Shown one piece after another: positions 1 to 7,931 of a DNA stretch of 64,000 nt. A program made the position numbers and the translations under genes. Under the pieces are notes generated by a model, which saw only the letters and a program-made list of their open reading frames with translations, was not told the origin of the DNA and made no database searches. Numbering within the stretch: position 1 is the stretch's first letter; each line of letters opens with the position of its first letter. The DNA lies in contig NZ_JPLE01000006.1 of assembly GCF_001010415.1 (NCBI RefSeq), positions 83,968-147,967 on the forward strand, written 5' to 3'. The stretch comes from Xanthomonas pisi DSM 18956 (GTDB lineage: Bacteria; Pseudomonadota; Gammaproteobacteria; Xanthomonadales; Xanthomonadaceae).

Positions 1-117
1 GAGCAGGGCGAGGCAAGTGTGGAGCGCTTGCGCGCACGACTGCGTGTGCTCGCGCGCGGTGATGCGAGCGCTGACGAAGTGCGGCCGGATATCGGCGTAC
101 CTCTGCAGGCGCGATAG
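1..117 (+). CDS. C-terminal fragment of an unidentified protein
   Basis: The window opens inside a reading frame that stays open for 38 codons and stops at TAG (115-117). The visible C-terminus is rich in Arg, Glu and Ala and looks helical, ending G-V-P-L-Q-A-R. About two thirds of its codons end in G or C, compatible with coding but not decisive in DNA this rich in G+C. No motif identifies the protein and its start lies outside the window. It could also be a chance open frame. A palindromic repeat follows it after 140 bp. Confidence 0.4.
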   Translation, partial: EQGEASVERLRARLRVLARGDASADEVRPDIGVPLQAR

Positions 118-468
118 CGATCCTGACCACGCGGAGGGAGGAGCGCTACGAGGTGGATAACTTCGTAGTCGCTCCGGGAAGAGGGCTGCGCGCTCCGGGG
201 AGTTGATCGCAGCGCTGCTGCGCTGGCAATGATGGAACACCATGGCCGGCTCACCTAGCCCCTCTCCCGCCGGGAGAGGGGGTGGGGTGAGGGTGCGGTT
301 GGCCAGCATTCTCTACGTCGCCGCACCCTCATCCGGCGCTGCGCGCCACCTTCTCCCGATGGGAGAAGGGATGCGCTGTAGCCTGCAGCGGTAAGTCCCT
401 ATTCCCAGTGCCCCGGCCAGGGACGCCGCATTGCACCAGCTGGCACCTATCACACCAGCCAGCGCACC
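118..468. other. Gene-free gap with a palindromic repeat pair
   Basis: I see no credible gene in this stretch of about 350 bp. Its right half is occupied by the repeat pair at 257-372. The rest shows no promoter or other site I can support. Confidence 0.6.
257..372. repeat. REP-like palindromic repeat pair
   Basis: Two short palindromes face each other. The left one is CCCCTCTCCC-GCC-GGGAGAGGGG followed by a GGGTGAGGGTGCGG tail. The right one is a CCGCACCCTCATCCG tail followed by CCTTCTCCC-GAT-GGGAGAAGG. The same two building blocks recur at 41191-41760 and 58079-58176, so this is a dispersed intergenic family. It may act as a terminator or mRNA-stabilising hairpin; that role is inferred. 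Confidence 0.75.
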
Positions 469-849
469 TCAGCCAGCTGGCTGCAGATCCGCTTGCGCCG
501 AATACTGGCGCAACCACTCGCTGATGTGCGCGTCGTTGCGGTATTGCTGCATCAACTTGGCCAGGCGCGCCGGTGCGGGTGTGCAGAACTGCGCCACTGC
601 CACCTCGATTTCGTGGCGGCGGTCGGCGTCGTAGGGTTCTTCGCCGGCGAAGTGTTCGCAGGTGTCGTAGTCCTCTACCAGCTTGCGCACATCCTCCGGC
701 ATGCCGCACAGGCCTGCCGGATGTTGCAGCCATTCGTCTTCCACCTTGGGGTCGGTGCAGGGGGCCGCAGCGGAGACCGGCGCAGGAGCCGGTTCCGCGG
801 TGCAGGCAGCCAGCAACCCCAGGGTCAGGGCAACGGCCAGGCGACGCAT
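469..849 (-). CDS. Small lipoprotein of unknown function
   Basis: A 126-residue protein with a lipoprotein signal: charged start M-R-R, a hydrophobic stretch, and a lipobox L-L-A-A-C whose Cys is residue 16. Signal peptidase II would remove the leader and leave a lipid-anchored Cys. The mature part begins with a Pro/Ala linker and carries several Cys residues (for example in P-C-T-D, L-C-G-M, D-T-C-E and Q-F-C-T), so disulfides in the periplasm are plausible. Its ATG overlaps the efpL stop codon by one base (TGATG), which points to translational coupling with efpL. I recognise no family. Confidence 0.8.
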   Translation of the reverse strand: MRRLAVALTLGLLAACTAEPAPAPVSAAAPCTDPKVEDEWLQHPAGLCGMPEDVRKLVEDYDTCEHFAGEEPYDADRRHEIEVAVAQFCTPAPARLAKLMQQYRNDAHISEWLRQYSAQADLQPAG

Positions 850-1415
850 CAGTCGGCGCGGCCGGCAAATTCGCCGGTGGTGGTGTTGACCAGCACGCGC
901 TCACCGTTGGTGATGTACTCGGGCACCATGATTTCCATGCCGGTGTTGAGCTTGGCCGGTTTGGGGCGCTTGGTGGCGGTGCCGCCCTTGAGCTCCGGCG
1001 GCGTCTCGACCACTTCCAGGGTTACCGTCTGCGGCAGCTGTACCGCCACCGGCTGGTCGTCGATCACCTGCACATAGATGCCGGTCAGCCCATCGGTGAT
1101 GTAGCCGGCATCGGTACCGATCACATCGGCGTCCAGGGTGTAAGGCGTGAAGTCTTCGTCGTCCATGAACACGAACGCCTCGCCGTCCTTGTACGAGAAC
1201 GTGGACAGGCGACGCAGCAGTTCCACTTCCGGCAGATTGTCGTCGGCATCGAAGCTGGCATCGGTTTTCACCCCGCCCGGCACGCTGTACATGATGAAGC
1301 GGAAGCGCACGTTGCCACCACGTCCCTGCGGCGAGCTGCGCTCGATGTCACGGACCTGGTAGATGCCGCCGTTGTATTCGACGACGTTGCCTTTCTTGAT
1401 GTCGTTAGCTTTCAT
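849..1415 (-). CDS. efpL: Elongation factor P-like protein EfpL (YeiP)
   Basis: 188 residues with the three-barrel EF-P architecture. It is the YeiP/EfpL branch rather than EF-P proper: the loop that reaches the peptidyl-transferase centre reads S-S-P-Q-G-R-G-G, with Arg32 where EF-P has its modified Lys or Arg, and the protein ends in G-R-A-D like E. coli YeiP. EF-P-type factors bind ribosomes stalled on difficult motifs such as polyproline and help peptide bond formation. The ATG at 1415 is chosen because it gives the family N-terminus M-K-A-N-D-I-K-K; an in-frame upstream extension would run through the AATCCC repeat. The downstream lipoprotein start overlaps its stop. A separate EF-P is expected elsewhere in the genome. 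Confidence 0.93.
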   Translation of the reverse strand: MKANDIKKGNVVEYNGGIYQVRDIERSSPQGRGGNVRFRFIMYSVPGGVKTDASFDADDNLPEVELLRRLSTFSYKDGEAFVFMDDEDFTPYTLDADVIGTDAGYITDGLTGIYVQVIDDQPVAVQLPQTVTLEVVETPPELKGGTATKRPKPAKLNTGMEIMVPEYITNGERVLVNTTTGEFAGRAD

Positions 1416-1428
1416 GGATGTAAGTCGG

Positions 1429-1523
1429 AGATTGGGGATTGGGGATTTGGGATTGGCAAGTGCGGCTGGGTTGCAGGCGGCGGTTGCCGTTGCCAATCCC
1501 CAATCCCGACTCACCAATCCCGG
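1429..1523. repeat. GGGATT-type repeats in inverted orientation
   Basis: Upstream of efpL, 1429-1458 holds tandem GATTGGG/GATTTGGG units, and 1493-1523 holds the complementary CCAATCCC units (with CCAATCCCG), so the two blocks can pair into a stem. A similar CCCAATCCCGATTCCCGATT block lies at 10811-10840 before dapB. This is a dispersed low-complexity intergenic repeat. Its position between efpL and the dehydrogenase suggests a structured 5' leader, but no function is shown. Confidence 0.7.
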
Positions 1524-2294
1524 CTACTTGGGTGCCAACCGCACGCCGCCGTCCAGGCGAATGGTTTCGCCGTTGAGGTAGCGGTTGCGCAGGATGAAGG
1601 CAACGGTGTCGGCGTATTCGTCGGGCTGGCCCAGGCGTGAGGGGAACGGAATCGCCGCGGACAGCGATTGCTGCACGGCCTCGGGCATGCCGTCCACCAT
1701 CGGTGTCCAGAACACGCCGGGTGCGATCGTCATGACGCGGATACCAAAGCGCGCCAGCTCGCGCGCCATCGGCAGCGTCATGCCGACCACGCCGCCCTTG
1801 CTGGCGGCATAGGCCGCCTGGCCGATCTGGCCCTCGAAGGCGGCCACCGACGCGGTATTGATGATCACCCCGCGCTCGCTATCGTCGCCGGCGGGGTTGT
1901 GCTGCATCACATCGGCCGCGGCCTTGGCGACATTGAAGCTGCCGACCAGGTTGACCAGCACGGTGGTGCGGAAGGTCGCCAGCGGCATGGGCGCCTCCTT
2001 GCCGAGCACACGGCCGGCCCCCAGGATGCCGGCGCAGTTCACCACAAGATTCAGTCCGCCCAACGCCTGCGCGGCCTGCGCGACATTGGCGGCCACCTGT
2101 GCTTCGTCGGTGACATCGGTAGGCAGGTAGTGCGCATTGCCGGCACCCAGCAAGGCCAGCGCCGCATCGGCCTTGTCGGCATTGACGTCGAACAGCACGA
2201 CCTTGCCGCCATCGGCCACGATGCGTTGTGCCACCGCCAGGCCCAGGCCGGACACGCCGCCGGTGATGACGGCGCAGGTTTCAGCTGGCTTCAT
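1524..2294 (-). CDS. Short-chain dehydrogenase, type II 3-hydroxyacyl-CoA dehydrogenase-like
   Basis: 256 residues, a full-length classical SDR. Visible motifs are the Rossmann glycine motif T-G-G-V-S-G-L-G (residues 11-18), Asp37 at the end of the second strand (favouring NAD over NADP), N-C-A-G (86-89), and the catalytic Ser149, Tyr162 and Lys166 in the Y-A-A-S-K context. Overall it resembles the HSD17B10 group, which oxidises 3-hydroxyacyl-CoA or 2-methyl-3-hydroxybutyryl-CoA in fatty-acid and isoleucine breakdown. The exact substrate cannot be read from the sequence. The ATG at 2294 is preceded by a good GGGAGG ribosome site, which decides it over an upstream start. Leucine-degradation genes lie nearby on the same strand. 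Confidence 0.85.
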   Translation of the reverse strand: MKPAETCAVITGGVSGLGLAVAQRIVADGGKVVLFDVNADKADAALALLGAGNAHYLPTDVTDEAQVAANVAQAAQALGGLNLVVNCAGILGAGRVLGKEAPMPLATFRTTVLVNLVGSFNVAKAAADVMQHNPAGDDSERGVIINTASVAAFEGQIGQAAYAASKGGVVGMTLPMARELARFGIRVMTIAPGVFWTPMVDGMPEAVQQSLSAAIPFPSRLGQPDEYADTVAFILRNRYLNGETIRLDGGVRLAPK

Positions 2295-2377
2295 AGCTAT
2301 TGTCCCTCCCAGGAGAACGCGCATTCTAGCCGAGTGCGACGCGCTCTCGCTGAGCAGTGGCAGGAGGCGCGAGCGGG

Positions 2378-2944
2378 CTAGCTACCACGTGCGGCAGCGA
2401 TGAACGCGGGGTCGCTGACGAGCGCTCCGATCAGCTTCTGCACCGTCGTGCCGTAGTTGTCGGCCGCTGCCGCGATTGCCACAGCGCCAATGAAGGAGGC
2501 TTCCCATTGATGTTCGACGGAGAGCTCCCGCTCGTAGACCACGATGCCACCACGCACGAGCACGAAGCGGGCGCCGATCTGGGCGCGCCCGATCCTGACG
2601 CCGGCCGCGTTGACGGTGTTCTTGGTCAGCGTCCCGCGCAGCTCCACGGCGCTGTTTGCCGATAGCGCCTGAGCTGTCTCCAATTCCTCGATCAATGCAT
2701 CGCGCAGATAGCTCGCATAGGTGCCATCGCCGCCACTTCTGAGTGGATTGCCACGCAAGCTCAGGGAGTGGTTTTCCACGCCAGCGGCTGCGTCGAACTT
2801 GCCCACGCCGACGGAGATCGGTTGGCGAAGCAGCGCTGCGCTGTTGTCGATACCGGGCTGATATTTGGGGGCCTGCAGGGAGGCGCATGCCGGTAACAGC
2901 ATGCACAGCACCGCCAGAAGGAGACATCGCGTGACACCGTTCAA
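2378..2944 (-). CDS. Lipoprotein of unknown function (second of a pair)
   Basis: 188 residues with a type II signal peptide: a hydrophobic core (L-L-L-A-V-L-C-M-L-L) followed by the lipobox L-P-A-C (Cys20). The mature part has mixed helix/strand character, with an R-G-T-L-T-K-N-T segment and a G-A-V-A-I-A-A-A-A-D segment near the C-terminus. Its ATG overlaps the stop of the upstream lipoprotein gene by four bases (ATGA, 2941-2944), so the two are almost certainly cotranslated. The general pattern recalls outer-membrane-associated lipoproteins of the YajG or LptE size class, but I cannot assign a family. Confidence 0.82.
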   Translation of the reverse strand: MNGVTRCLLLAVLCMLLPACASLQAPKYQPGIDNSAALLRQPISVGVGKFDAAAGVENHSLSLRGNPLRSGGDGTYASYLRDALIEELETAQALSANSAVELRGTLTKNTVNAAGVRIGRAQIGARFVLVRGGIVVYERELSVEHQWEASFIGAVAIAAAADNYGTTVQKLIGALVSDPAFIAAARGS

Positions 2945-3555
2945 GCGCCGGAATCCACGAAAGCGCCTTGCGCGGCAAGTTGCTTCAGCGCATTGAGCAC
3001 GAGCTGATCGACCACCACATTCGCGGCCTCGGCAGGTGTCTTGGCGGGCAATCCGGCCGGGCCTGCCTTGTTGCCGACCGTGGTGTGGAGTGCGTGCTTC
3101 ACAGTGGTCTGCGTGGTCTTGCCTGCGCGCGTGTAGACAGCGGTGCAGATGTAGCCATCGGTGACCAGACTGCCAGCCAGACCAAACGTTAGACCTGTGC
3201 CAAATCCTTTTGCCGCCGCGTTGTCGGTGAGCGGAACATTGTCGATCACCAGTCGCAATTGCCCGGCACCGGGTGCGTTGCCGCCGATCTGCCCAAACTG
3301 ATGCGACTGCGCCACTGCGGCGATCACTCGGCTGCGCATTTCTTCGGTGGCACGCGCGTTAGCGTTGCCCTTGGTACGGAACTCGAACAGCACAAGGACC
3401 GGGTCCGGCGCACTGGGCGCCGTGAACTGACTTTGCGTGACAACCGGCAAGGCGGGGTCGACATACGACTTTACGGTGATGCATGCGCTCAAAGAGGCGC
3501 ACAAGAGCAATGCCAGTGCCGCACGCAATGCGCGCAGTCCGGTGTTACGACACAT
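2941..3555 (-). CDS. Lipoprotein of unknown function (first of a pair)
   Basis: 204 residues. The N-terminus has basic residues, a hydrophobic stretch and the lipobox L-S-A-C (Cys25). A glycine-rich segment G-F-G-T-G-L-T-F-G-L-A-G and a C-terminal helix with V-V-V-D-Q-L-V-L-N-A-L are visible. A strong ribosome site (AGGGGGACATCGAT before ATG) supports the start at 3555. It is the first gene of a two-gene operon with the lipoprotein at 2378-2944, and a candidate promoter lies about 50-80 bp upstream. No family recognised; the pairing suggests the two act together in the cell envelope. Confidence 0.82.
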   Translation of the reverse strand: MCRNTGLRALRAALALLLCASLSACITVKSYVDPALPVVTQSQFTAPSAPDPVLVLFEFRTKGNANARATEEMRSRVIAAVAQSHQFGQIGGNAPGAGQLRLVIDNVPLTDNAAAKGFGTGLTFGLAGSLVTDGYICTAVYTRAGKTTQTTVKHALHTTVGNKAGPAGLPAKTPAEAANVVVDQLVLNALKQLAAQGAFVDSGA

Positions 3556-3575
3556 ATCGATGTCCCCCTGAAGAA

Positions 3576-3600
3576 GCGCACCCGGTCATTCGGGTGGCGC
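3576..3600 (-). other. Hairpin in the leader of the lipoprotein pair
   Basis: GCGCACCCG, loop GTCATT, then CGGGTGGCGC form a stem with one bulge between the candidate promoter and the ribosome site. It could slow or attenuate expression; this is only a structural observation. Confidence 0.4.
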
Positions 3601-3604
3601 CGCT

Positions 3605-3633
3605 TTTATGCGACATCTATCACGAAAAGTAAA
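3605..3633 (-). promoter_or_regulatory. Candidate sigma-70 promoter for the lipoprotein pair
   Basis: Reading the minus strand, TTTACT (3633-3628) and CATAAA (3610-3605) are separated by exactly 17 bp. Each matches four of six consensus bases. The stretch is clearly richer in A+T than its surroundings. Confidence 0.5.
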
Positions 3634-3656
3634 GATGATGTGACGAAATGTGCAGG

Positions 3657-4550
3657 CTACGCGGCTGCCAGCGCCTTGCCGACCTTGCTGCCGGTCTCGC
3701 GGCCCAGCAGGTGCGCCAGCCAGCGGCCGGTGTGGGCGAGGGCGGGCAGGTCGATCCCGCTCGGCATGCCCAAGCCGTGCAGCAGATACACCACGTCTTC
3801 GCTGGCGACATTGCCGCTGGCGCCCTTGGCGTACGGGCATCCACCGGCGCCGGACACCGCCGCATCGACCACGCGCACGCCCTGTTCCAGGCAGGCGGCG
3901 ATATTGGCCAGCGCCTGCCCATAGGTGTCATGGAAGTGCACGGCCAGTGCGTGCATCGGCACCGCCTCTGCCACGGCGGCCAGCATCTGGCGCGCCTTGC
4001 GCGGGGTGCCGACGCCGATGGTGTCGCCCAGCGAAATTTCGTAGCAGCCCAGCGCATAGAGCCGCCGGGCGACATCCACCACGTCGGCCACTGGCACCTC
4101 GCCTTGATACGGGCAACCCAGCACCGTGGAGACGTAGCCGCGCACGCGCACGCCGTCGAGGGCGGCCTGCGCAAGGATCGGCCGGAACCGTTCGAGCGAC
4201 TCGTCGATACCGGCATTGGTATTGGTGCGGTTGAAGGCCTCCGACGCCGCAGTGAAGACCGCCACTTCCTGCGCGCCCGCCGCCTGCGCGCGGGTGTAGC
4301 CCTGCAGGTTCGGCACCAGCACCGGATAGGCGATGCCAGGCGTCTGTGCGATGCCGGCAAAGACCTCGGCCGCGTCGGCCAGCTGCGGCACCCAGCGCGG
4401 GCTGACGAAACTGGTCGCCTCGATGGTGCGCAGGCCCGTGGCCGACAGCCGATCGATCAGCGCAATCTTGTCGGCGGTGGCGATCGGTTGCGCCTCGTTC
4501 TGCAGCCCGTCGCGCGGGCCCACCTCGACGATCCGCACGAAGTCGTTCAT
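3657..4550 (-). CDS. mvaB: Hydroxymethylglutaryl-CoA lyase
   Basis: 297 residues, the usual length for this family. It cleaves (S)-3-hydroxy-3-methylglutaryl-CoA to acetoacetate and acetyl-CoA, the last step of leucine degradation. The TIM-barrel signature is present: G-P-R-D-G (Asp14, metal ligand), H-F-H-D-T (His205 and His207, metal ligands) and the active-site loop G-G-C-P-Y-A-K-G with catalytic Cys238. The ATG at 4550 gives the expected short N-terminus M-N-D-F-V-R-I-V-E-V-G; the frame continues upstream but into the neighbouring gene's sequence. It follows the enoyl-CoA hydratase gene by 46 bp and is probably cotranscribed. The carboxylase subunits often found in such operons are not here. 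Confidence 0.95.
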   Translation of the reverse strand: MNDFVRIVEVGPRDGLQNEAQPIATADKIALIDRLSATGLRTIEATSFVSPRWVPQLADAAEVFAGIAQTPGIAYPVLVPNLQGYTRAQAAGAQEVAVFTAASEAFNRTNTNAGIDESLERFRPILAQAALDGVRVRGYVSTVLGCPYQGEVPVADVVDVARRLYALGCYEISLGDTIGVGTPRKARQMLAAVAEAVPMHALAVHFHDTYGQALANIAACLEQGVRVVDAAVSGAGGCPYAKGASGNVASEDVVYLLHGLGMPSGIDLPALAHTGRWLAHLLGRETGSKVGKALAAA

Positions 4551-4596
4551 GCCCGCGCCCCGCTGCTTGCAGCGATGCGGACAACCACCAGGGGGC

Positions 4597-5409
4597 TCAT
4601 GCCGCGTTCTCCGGCACCCAGGCCGGGGAGCGTTTGTCCAGGAATGCGCCCAGGCCCTCCTGGCCTTCGGGCGAGACGCGCAAGCGGGCGATCCATGCGG
4701 CGTTGGCGGCATCGATGGCATCGCGGTCGGCGGCCGGCAGCACCGAGCGGACCAACGACTTGGCGGTGCTGGCGGCCAGCGGCGCGGCGGCCAGCAACAG
4801 GCGCACCTGCCGCTCCACCGCGATATCCAGTTGATCGGCTGCCACCAGTTGATGCAGCAGCCCCAACAACTGCGCAGTACCGGCATCGAAGATCTCGCCG
4901 GTGGCGAACCAGCGGCGCGCCTGGCGTGCGCCGATGGCGGCGATGACATACGGCGAAATCACCGCGGGCAATAACCCGAGCTTGCTCTCGGTCAGCCCGA
5001 AGCGGGCCTCGGTGCAGCCGATGGCGATATCGCAGCACGCCACCAATCCCACGCCGCCACCGAAGGCGGCGCCGTTGACGCGTGCGATGGTGGGCTTGGG
5101 CAGTTCGTCGAGGGTGCGCATCAGGCGCGCCAGCGCCAGCGCATCGGCGGCGTTGTCGGCCTCGCTGGCCGCAACCATGCCGCGCATCCAGTGCAAGTCG
5201 GCGCCGGCAGAGAAGGCCGCGCCGGCACCGGTCAGGATCACCACGCGAACGTGCGCCGCCGTGCCGGCCCGCTGTAACGCGTCGGTCAAGGCGCAGATCA
5301 AAGTCGCATCGAAGGCGTTGTGCACGCTGGGGCGGTGCAGCCGCAGGGTGCGGACCGGTCCGTGGTCCTCAACGATCAAGCCGGTGTCCTGCATTGCGCA
5401 TGCGTCCAT
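4597..5409 (-). CDS. Enoyl-CoA hydratase, probable methylglutaconyl-CoA hydratase
   Basis: About 270 residues of crotonase fold. Visible are the oxyanion-hole segments G-A-A-F-S-A-G-A-D-L-H-W-M and N-G-A-A-F-G-G-G-V-G-L, and the F-G-L-T-E-S-K-L-G-L region that carries an active-site Glu. The A-G-A-D-L-x-W-M pattern and the HMG-CoA lyase directly downstream favour hydration of 3-methylglutaconyl-CoA to HMG-CoA in leucine catabolism; other short-chain enoyl-CoA substrates are possible. The start is uncertain: ATGs at 5409 and 5394 are both in frame and neither has a clear ribosome site. The 5' end lies about 70 bp from the divergent feo promoter. Confidence 0.85.
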   Translation of the reverse strand: MDACAMQDTGLIVEDHGPVRTLRLHRPSVHNAFDATLICALTDALQRAGTAAHVRVVILTGAGAAFSAGADLHWMRGMVAASEADNAADALALARLMRTLDELPKPTIARVNGAAFGGGVGLVACCDIAIGCTEARFGLTESKLGLLPAVISPYVIAAIGARQARRWFATGEIFDAGTAQLLGLLHQLVAADQLDIAVERQVRLLLAAAPLAASTAKSLVRSVLPAADRDAIDAANAAWIARLRVSPEGQEGLGAFLDKRSPAWVPENAA

Positions 5410-5472
5410 GAATGGGATGCGAACCATGATAGCGGCACGGATCGCCGGAGCCATGACGCGGTGCGTCGATGC

Positions 5473-5493
5473 TAGAATTGAGAACCATTCCTA
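5473..5493 (+). promoter_or_regulatory. Candidate -10 element and Fur box of the feo operon
   Basis: TAGAAT (5473-5478) matches five of six -10 bases. It directly abuts TGAGAAC-C-ATTCCTA (5479-5493), which fits the 7-1-7 Fur pattern TGAGAAT-N-ATTCTCA at 11 of 14 positions. No convincing -35 hexamer is visible. Repression by Fe(II)-Fur is the expected control for a ferrous iron transporter. Confidence 0.6.
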
Positions 5494-5510
5494 ACAATCA
5501 GGCCGTCTTT

Positions 5511-5759
5511 GTGACGCTGTCCGACATGCCCTTGCACTGCGCCGCCATCGTGGACTCCGTGGAGGATCGTCTCCCCAACGACACGATCGCCCGGCGTCTG
5601 CGCGAGCTGGGGTTTGTCGCAGGCGAGGAGGTCACGGTGCTGGCCACCGGGCCGGTCGGCCGCGAACCGTTGCTGGTGCAGGTCGGCTACACCCGTTTTG
5701 CGTTGCGTCGTAGCGAGGCCGCGCGCGTGCAGGTACGGCAAGACGGAGCATCGGCATGA
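5511..5759 (+). CDS. feoA: Ferrous iron transport protein A
   Basis: An 82-residue SH3-like FeoA protein, the small cytosolic partner of FeoB. The core R-R-L-R-E-L-G-F-V-A-G-E-E-V-T-V followed by a C-terminal strand with G-Y-T-R-F-A-L-R is typical. An in-frame ATG at 5469 would place the start inside the candidate Fur box and upstream of the likely transcription start, so I prefer GTG at 5511 (or ATG at 5526). Neither has a strong ribosome site. The stop overlaps the feoB start by four bases (ATGA), so the genes are coupled. Confidence 0.9.
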   Translation: MTLSDMPLHCAAIVDSVEDRLPNDTIARRLRELGFVAGEEVTVLATGPVGREPLLVQVGYTRFALRRSEAARVQVRQDGASA

Positions 5760-7615
5760 CGGCGGCGGCCGTGCCGTTGCGTCTGGCGCTGGTGGGCAAC
5801 CCCAACAGCGGCAAGACCGCGTTGTTCAACCAGCTGACCGGCAGCCGCCAGAAGGTGGCCAACTACACCGGCGTCACCGTCGAACGGAAGGAAGGGCATT
5901 TTCGTGCGCCGTCCGGCCGCGACTTTGCGGTGCTCGATCTCCCCGGCGCCTACAGCCTGCAGCCGGCCAGCCTGGACGAGGCGATCACCCGCGACCTGTG
6001 CCGCGGTTTCTATCCCGGCGAACCGGCCCCTGACGTACTGGTCTGCGTGATGGATGCCACCAACCTGCGCCTGCATCTGCGCTTTGCGCTGGAACTGCGC
6101 GAGTTGGGGCGGCCGATGATCGTGGCGCTGAACATGGTCGATGCGGCGCAGAGGCGTGGCATCGTCATCGACCTGCCGGCCCTGGAGCAGGCGCTCGGCG
6201 TGCCGGTGGTGGAGACGGTGGCGGTGCGGCGCGGCGGCGCCAAGGCGCTGGTCGAGCGCATCGACGCGCAGGCTGCGAGCCTGGCGGCACCGAGCGCCAC
6301 GCCGCCTGCCGATGGCAACTACCATGCGCAGGTGCGGCAGATCCTGAGTGCGGCAGTGACCATGCCGACGCGCACCTCGCGCGTGGACGATGCGCTGGAT
6401 CGCTGGCTGCTGCACCCGATCTGGGGCTTGGTGACGCTGGCGGTGGTGATGTTCCTGATCTTCCAGGCGGTGTACGCCTGGGCCACCCCGGTGATGGACC
6501 TGATCGATGCCGGCACCGCGATGCTGGGCGAGTGGGTGGGCACCACGCTGCCGGAGGGCCCGCTCAACAGCCTGCTCAAGGATGGCGTCATCGCCGGCCT
6601 GGGCGGGGTGATCGTCTTCCTGCCGCAGATCCTGATCCTGTTCGCCTTCATCCTGGCGCTGGAAGAATCCGGCTACCTGCCGCGCGCGGCGTTCCTGCTT
6701 GATCGCATGATGGCGGCGGCCGGCCTGTCCGGGCGCTCGTTCATTCCGTTGCTGTCGAGCTTTGCGTGCGCGGTGCCGGGCATCATGTCCACGCGCAGCA
6801 TCCAGGACCCGCGCGACCGGCTCGCCACCATCATGGTGGCGCCACTGATGACGTGCTCGGCGCGGTTGCCGGTGTATGCGCTGCTGATCGGCGCCTTCAT
6901 TCCGCAAAAAACCGTGTGGGGCATCTTCAATCAGCAGGGTCTGGTGCTGTTCGGGCTGTATGCCGCGGCCATCGTCAGCGCGTTGCTGGTGTCGTGGACC
7001 ATGAAGAAGTGGCGTCGCGACAAGAGCGAACACCCCTTGATGCTGGAGCTGCCGTCCTACCGCGTGCCGCACCTGCGCGATCTGGCGCTGGGGTTGTGGG
7101 AACGCGCCTGGATCTTCCTCAAGCGTGTGGGCGGCATCATCCTGGCGTTGACCATTCTGCTGTGGTTCCTGTTGTCGTTCCCGGCCGCGCCGGCCGATGC
7201 GACCCTGCCGCCGATCGACTACAGCTTTGCAGGCCGCATCGGCCACGCGATGGCGGTGTTCTTCGCGCCGCTGGGCTTCAACTGGCAGATCTGCATCGCG
7301 CTGATTCCCGGCCTGGCCGCGCGCGAGGTGGCAGTGGCGTCGCTGGCGACCGTCTATGCGCTGTCGGCGGCCGATGACGATGCAGCGGCGCAGGCCTTGT
7401 CGCCGCTGATCAGCGATGGCTGGTCGCTGGCCACCGCGCTGTCGCTGCTGGTCTGGTACATCTACGCGCCGATGTGCATCTCCACCCTGGCCACGATCAA
7501 GCGCGAAACCAACTCCTGGAAGCAGATGACCATCAGTGCGGTCTATCTGTTTGCATTGGCCTACCTGGCCTCGCTGCTGACCTATCAGCTGGCCGTGTTG
7601 TTTGGCGCCGGCTGA
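5756..7615 (+). CDS. feoB: Ferrous iron transporter B
   Basis: 619 residues. The N-terminal GTPase domain shows G1 G-N-P-N-S-G-K-T (14-21), the switch region N-Y-T-G-V-T-V-E, G3 D-L-P-G-A-Y-S-L and G4 N-M-V-D. A membrane domain of several helices follows, with the two Gate regions typical of FeoB (around P-L-L-S-S-F-A-C-A-V-P-G and P-G-L-A-A-R-E-V-A-V). It moves Fe(II) across the inner membrane under GTPase control. It is shorter than E. coli FeoB (about 770 residues), which fits a compact variant lacking extra C-terminal sequence. It overlaps feoA by four bases and is followed one base later by a small Cys-rich gene. Confidence 0.96.
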   Translation: MTAAAVPLRLALVGNPNSGKTALFNQLTGSRQKVANYTGVTVERKEGHFRAPSGRDFAVLDLPGAYSLQPASLDEAITRDLCRGFYPGEPAPDVLVCVMDATNLRLHLRFALELRELGRPMIVALNMVDAAQRRGIVIDLPALEQALGVPVVETVAVRRGGAKALVERIDAQAASLAAPSATPPADGNYHAQVRQILSAAVTMPTRTSRVDDALDRWLLHPIWGLVTLAVVMFLIFQAVYAWATPVMDLIDAGTAMLGEWVGTTLPEGPLNSLLKDGVIAGLGGVIVFLPQILILFAFILALEESGYLPRAAFLLDRMMAAAGLSGRSFIPLLSSFACAVPGIMSTRSIQDPRDRLATIMVAPLMTCSARLPVYALLIGAFIPQKTVWGIFNQQGLVLFGLYAAAIVSALLVSWTMKKWRRDKSEHPLMLELPSYRVPHLRDLALGLWERAWIFLKRVGGIILALTILLWFLLSFPAAPADATLPPIDYSFAGRIGHAMAVFFAPLGFNWQICIALIPGLAAREVAVASLATVYALSAADDDAAAQALSPLISDGWSLATALSLLVWYIYAPMCISTLATIKRETNSWKQMTISAVYLFALAYLASLLTYQLAVLFGAG

Positions 7616-7616
7616 C

Positions 7617-7871
7617 ATGGACCTTTCGCTCACCCTGCAATACGTGGTGATCGCCATCGCGGTGCTGGTCAGCCTGTGGGTGGTGATGCAGAAACAATTT
7701 CCGGGCGTCTTGCGACGGATGCGCGGCGCGCTTGCGCTCGCGTTGCTGCGCGATGGGCGGCCGGCCTGGATGCGTACGCTGGGCCGGCGCGTGGCGCCGC
7801 CGGCGGCGCAGGGCAGCGCGGCCTGCGGTGGGTGCGACAGTTGCGGCCCCGCGCCAACGCGCAAGCACTGA
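7617..7871 (+). CDS. Small Cys-rich membrane protein, third feo gene
   Basis: 84 residues: one N-terminal membrane helix (Y-V-V-I-A-I-A-V-L-V-S-L-W-V-V), a basic linker, and a C-terminal C-G-G-C-D-S-C-G cluster. The ATG lies one base after the feoB stop, so it is translated from the same mRNA. Its size, position and Cys cluster recall FeoC or other FeoB-associated Cys-rich proteins, and the cluster could bind iron or sense redox state. It lacks the winged-helix sequence of enterobacterial FeoC, so I leave it unnamed. Confidence 0.82.
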   Translation: MDLSLTLQYVVIAIAVLVSLWVVMQKQFPGVLRRMRGALALALLRDGRPAWMRTLGRRVAPPAAQGSAACGGCDSCGPAPTRKH

Positions 7872-7931
7872 GACCTTTCGCCTCGGCTACACTTGCACGG
7901 CCGCAGGACGCGGCGTGACAGGGGGCTGTGC

